The notes beneath the pieces were generated by a model, which had not been told where the DNA came from, searched no databases, and worked only from the letters and a program-made list of their open reading frames with translations. A stretch of 45,805 nucleotides of DNA, taken from NCBI GenBank assembly GCA_964601505.1, contig CAZRNR010000013.1, forward strand, positions 1-45,805, given 5' to 3'. The first letter of the stretch is position 1, and the number at the start of each line of letters is the position of its first letter. Below are positions 43,026 to 45,805 of this stretch, one piece after another. This stretch comes from DRWZ01 sp964601505. Lineage in GTDB: Bacteria; Calescibacteriota; Calescibacteriia; Calescibacteriales; Calescibacteriaceae. Position numbers and translations under genes: made by a program.

Positions 43026-44867
43026 ATGAAGGTTTTAGGTATATCAGCCTACTATCATGATAGTGCAGCTTGTCTAGTTATAGATGGAGAGATTATATCT
43101 GCCTGTCAGGAAGAAAGATGGACAAGAAAGAAACACGATCAAAGTTTTCCATCAAACTCAATACAGTATTGTCTTAAGGAAGCGGGTATATCTATTTCTG
43201 ACCTTGATGCGGTTGTCTTTTATGAAAAACCAATTATAAAGCTTGAAAGGATAATTGATACATATTACAGATATGCTCCGAAGGGTTTTAAACAGTTTAA
43301 ATCTGCAGTTTCATCTCTCATATTTGATAGAAAGATGTTTATGAAGGACCTGTTAAAGCGCGAGATTAAGAAGATAAATTCCGATGGAAAGATTCCTCCT
43401 CTGTATTTTTCAGAGCATCATCTATCTCATGCCGCAAGTGCTTTTTATCCTTCACCATTTTACGAAGCCTCTATACTTACTGTAGATGGTGTCGGTGAAT
43501 GGGCTACATGTTCTTTGGGATATGGTAAAGATAAAGAAATAAAATTGTTCAAAGAATTGCATTTTCCTGATTCTGTTGGTTTGCTTTACTCGGCTTTTAC
43601 CTATTATTGTGGTTTTAAGGTGAATTCTGGCGAATACAAATTAATGGGGCTTGCTCCGTATGGAGATCCAAGATCTGCCCAGAAATATAAAAATTTGATA
43701 CTTGATAAGCTTGTGGATATAAAAGAAGATGGTTCCATACGCCTGAATCAAGAGTATTTTGATTATTGCACAGGTTTGAAGATGATAAAAGAAGATAAAT
43801 GGGCTGAGATTTTTGGTGTTCCTCCCAGGAAACCCGAGACAGAGATAAAGCAGATATATGCTGATATTGCGCTTGCGATTCAGGAGATAACTGAGGAGAT
43901 TGTTTTTCGTATGGCTAATGAGGTCAAAAAATTAACCGGGAGTAAGAATCTATGTATGGCTGGGGGAGTTGCTTTAAATTGTGTTGCCAATGGGAAGATA
44001 CTTATAAGAAGGATATTTGACAATGTTTGGATACAACCTGCTGCTGGAGATGCTGGTGGAGCTATGGGGGCTGCTTTAAGCTTCTACTACATGCATGATG
44101 AAACCAGTCGGACTATATCTGAATTTGACTCAATTAAAGGAGCTTTTTTGGGACCTTCATTTTCAAGGTATGATATACTCTCTACGATTTCAAAATACAA
44201 AGCTGATTACATTGAATTACAAGATGAAGACGAGCTCTGTAGAACTGTAGCGCGTTTTATTGCAGATGGTTATATTGTCGGTTGGTTTCAGGGAAGGATG
44301 GAGTGGGGACCAAGGGCTCTTGGAGCAAGGAGCATCCTTGCTGACCCAAGAAGACCAGAAATGCAAAAGAAACTAAACCTGAAAATAAAGTTTAGGGAAG
44401 GTTTTAGACCTTTTGCTCCATCCGTAATAGCAGAAGATGTTAAAGAATATTTTGAGTTCGGATTTACATCTCCATATATGATACTTATAGATTATGTCAA
44501 TCCAAAAAGAAGGAATCCGCTTCCCGAAAATTGGTATGACCTATCTCTTTCCGAACGCTTGTATTTCGTTCGCTCTGACATACCTGCTGTGACTCATCTT
44601 GATTACTCTGCTCGGGTGCAGACTGTCCATAAGGAGACAAACCCCAGATTCTGGAAGCTTATCAACGAATTCAAAAAAATCACAGGATACGGTGTTATAA
44701 TAAACACAAGTTTCAATGTTAGAGGAGAACCTATAGTTTGTACTCCAGATGATGCATACAGATGCTTTATGAGAACAGATATTGATTTCCTTGTGATGGA
44801 AAACTTTGTCTTTGATAAGAAAAAACAAATCCCATTTAAAGAAGACTTCAAAATAGAACTTGATTGA
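43026..44867 (+). CDS. Carbamoyltransferase (NodU/CmcH family)
   Basis: A 613-aa enzyme that transfers a carbamoyl group from carbamoyl phosphate, through a carbamoyl-adenylate, to a hydroxyl of a sugar or small molecule. The N-terminal Kae1-like domain shows LGISAYYHDSAACLVIDGEI, EERWTRKKHDQSFP, the HLSHAASAFYPSPF metal motif and TVDGVGEWATCS. The C-terminal domain shows GRMEWGPRALGARSILADPR, FRPFAPSVI and INTSFNVRGEPIVCTPDDA. Length is typical. The start at 43026 follows AAGGAG. There are no neighbouring polysaccharide or antibiotic genes to name the acceptor; surface glycan is a reasonable guess, as an RmlD homologue is in the window. Confidence 0.93.
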   Translation: MKVLGISAYYHDSAACLVIDGEIISACQEERWTRKKHDQSFPSNSIQYCLKEAGISISDLDAVVFYEKPIIKLERIIDTYYRYAPKGFKQFKSAVSSLIFDRKMFMKDLLKREIKKINSDGKIPPLYFSEHHLSHAASAFYPSPFYEASILTVDGVGEWATCSLGYGKDKEIKLFKELHFPDSVGLLYSAFTYYCGFKVNSGEYKLMGLAPYGDPRSAQKYKNLILDKLVDIKEDGSIRLNQEYFDYCTGLKMIKEDKWAEIFGVPPRKPETEIKQIYADIALAIQEITEEIVFRMANEVKKLTGSKNLCMAGGVALNCVANGKILIRRIFDNVWIQPAAGDAGGAMGAALSFYYMHDETSRTISEFDSIKGAFLGPSFSRYDILSTISKYKADYIELQDEDELCRTVARFIADGYIVGWFQGRMEWGPRALGARSILADPRRPEMQKKLNLKIKFREGFRPFAPSVIAEDVKEYFEFGFTSPYMILIDYVNPKRRNPLPENWYDLSLSERLYFVRSDIPAVTHLDYSARVQTVHKETNPRFWKLINEFKKITGYGVIINTSFNVRGEPIVCTPDDAYRCFMRTDIDFLVMENFVFDKKKQIPFKEDFKIELD

Positions 44868-45634
44868 TTTTTTGTTCCCGTCTTTAAGAGAGATATAAAT
44901 TTTGGTAGAAATGTATTTGTTTGTTTGATTATTTCGCATTAATATTATCATCATATGTTTTATAGCCTAGAACCTAAAGAAAAAAAGAACAAGTACGAAA
45001 AAATTCTGTAAGTCTAAGGATAAAAATGTAAAGTATGTGGTGTAATATAAATTTGTAAAGTCAGTTAAACTGCTAAAGTTCAGATTTGCCCCTATCAAGT
45101 TGTAATATGTAATTGTTTTAGTGATTGCCAATTTTGTCCAATCTTAGATATTGATGAAAGGATTTTTGAAGCTTGCTATTGGACTTAAGAGAGAAAACTG
45201 CTGGAGATACTTAAAACCTTAATATTCAGTGGAGTGAAATGAGCATTTATATGATTTTTATATTTAGGACAAGGAGGATACACTATAGCTTTTATAATCT
45301 TTAGATGACTTCCGTTTTGGAACTTGGTAAGTCGGTTTTCTTTCTGCTGATGTGCTCGAGAAATGTTCTAATACATAATTTTAAAGTAAATATGTGGTTC
45401 GGGGCTCCGGTATTCTGTCGAGAAGCTTGAAGGATACAATATTAGGTGTGACCAGTATTATCAGCATCAAAGCTCCTTGAGCCCTTAGATTTTGTTTGAG
45501 GCTAGTGAAAATAGGTAAATCAGATGTATTGAATTTATAAACATATTTATCAAGTTTTACGATTTTTGGTCTGATCTGTTTAAGCCTTAATAATATGCAA
45601 TGTTTGTTGTTTTTATTTTAATTAGTATTGCTTT
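44868..45634. other. Long apparently non-coding stretch
   Basis: No open frame of useful length and no tRNA or rRNA is recognisable. Positions around 45300-45330 contain GACTT...AAGTC, and 45395-45440 is locally GC-richer (GGTTCGGGGCTCCGG), which could be a remnant of a structured RNA or a decayed gene. I cannot assign it. Confidence 0.4.
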
Positions 45635-45720
45635 GTCGCATCAATCAAATCTTTATTGAGTTAGGATATGATTGAGTTAGGATATGAAAAGTAAAATACA
45701 TAAAATACTATGATTGCAAC
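45635..45720 (+). repeat. 86-bp dispersed repeat with inverted ends, copy 2
   Basis: Partner of the element at 37264-37350, same orientation. It starts GTCGCATCAATCAAA and ends ACTATGATTGCAAC. Inside is a perfect 16-bp tandem duplication (ATTGAGTTAGGATATG at 45655-45670 and 45671-45686); copy 1 has a degenerate version of the same duplication (ATTAAGATA twice). Confidence 0.6.
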
Positions 45721-45805
45721 AGAGTAAAAGAATTTGGTAGCCACTTAGGATGCGTAAAAAGTAAAAAAATTTTTTATATCCATCAAAAATGCCAGATAGT
45801 GAATA

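Noticed and set aside
1..45805. CRISPR array, tRNA or rRNA genes, complete insertion sequence
   Set aside because: I looked for regularly spaced repeats, cloverleaf-type T-arms and transposase motifs; none was found apart from the IS605-type relic.

Overview
The window is AT-rich (visibly about one third G+C) and looks chromosomal. It comes from a flagellated, double-membraned bacterium that respires oxygen. The outer membrane is indicated by an L-ring/P-ring flagellum (FlgH, FlgI), outer-membrane barrel proteins and a secretin. Oxygen respiration is indicated by a heme A synthase (CtaA) and a c-type cytochrome. Autotrophic or general biosynthesis genes (argB, argH, trpC, gatB, a cysteine desulfurase) are scattered singly rather than in classical operons, and rpsL-rpsG is not followed by fusA/tuf. 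I cannot assign a phylum from the sequence alone. Many genes lack a clear ribosome binding site, while others (flgG, flgA, flgI, rpsG, motA, the outer-membrane protein) have strong ones.

Layout. 0.7-9.9 kb: gatB, a large secreted PHP-type metallohydrolase, a cytochrome c fused to a probable outer-membrane barrel, an RmlD-type reductase, an unknown protein, then rpsL-rpsG. 9.9-12.3 kb (minus strand): a very short secretin and a methyltransferase with an unusual insert. 12.8-17.3 kb: flagellar rod/ring operon flgF-flgG-flgA-flgH-flgI-flgJ, preceded by a near-perfect sigma-54 promoter whose predicted start falls on the flgF start codon. 17.6-21 kb: ctaA overlapping a six-TM sensor with a divergent chemoreceptor-like tail. 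21-25.5 kb (minus strand): a tightly packed set of a phage-like DNA-binding/annealing-type protein, a PilO-like protein, a small Cys/His exported protein, a His-rich outer-membrane protein, ZnuA and ZnuB. A Fur-box-like sequence sits at its head, and no ATPase is present.

26-32.7 kb is an erosion zone. It holds a DUF1703-type AAA/nuclease gene, two genes decapitated at one shared junction (an NtrC-type activator tail and an endonuclease III-like tail), a DUF1802 gene split at an A7 run, and a MopE-like metal-binding lipoprotein whose reading frame alternates between two frames at four points. 32.8-45 kb: argH, pntAA, motA-motB, trpC, an IS200/IS605-type relic, a cysteine desulfurase, a possible Mu-type DNA-binding protein divergent from argB, a class III cyclase fused to an RDD membrane domain, and a NodU/CmcH-type carbamoyltransferase. 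About 0.9 kb of apparently non-coding DNA ends the window. Two copies of an approximately 87-bp repeat lie at 37.3 and 45.7 kb.

How the parts work together: flgFGAHIJ builds the rod and the L/P rings and motAB supplies the stator, so motility genes are split between two loci with two candidate alternative-sigma promoters. The zinc-type cluster would take a metal across the outer membrane, through the periplasm and into the cell, using an ATPase encoded elsewhere. The most unusual pieces are the cytochrome-barrel fusion, the cyclase-RDD fusion, the degenerate chemoreceptor, the ATPase-less metal operon with its odd first genes, and the frame-oscillating metal-binding lipoprotein.
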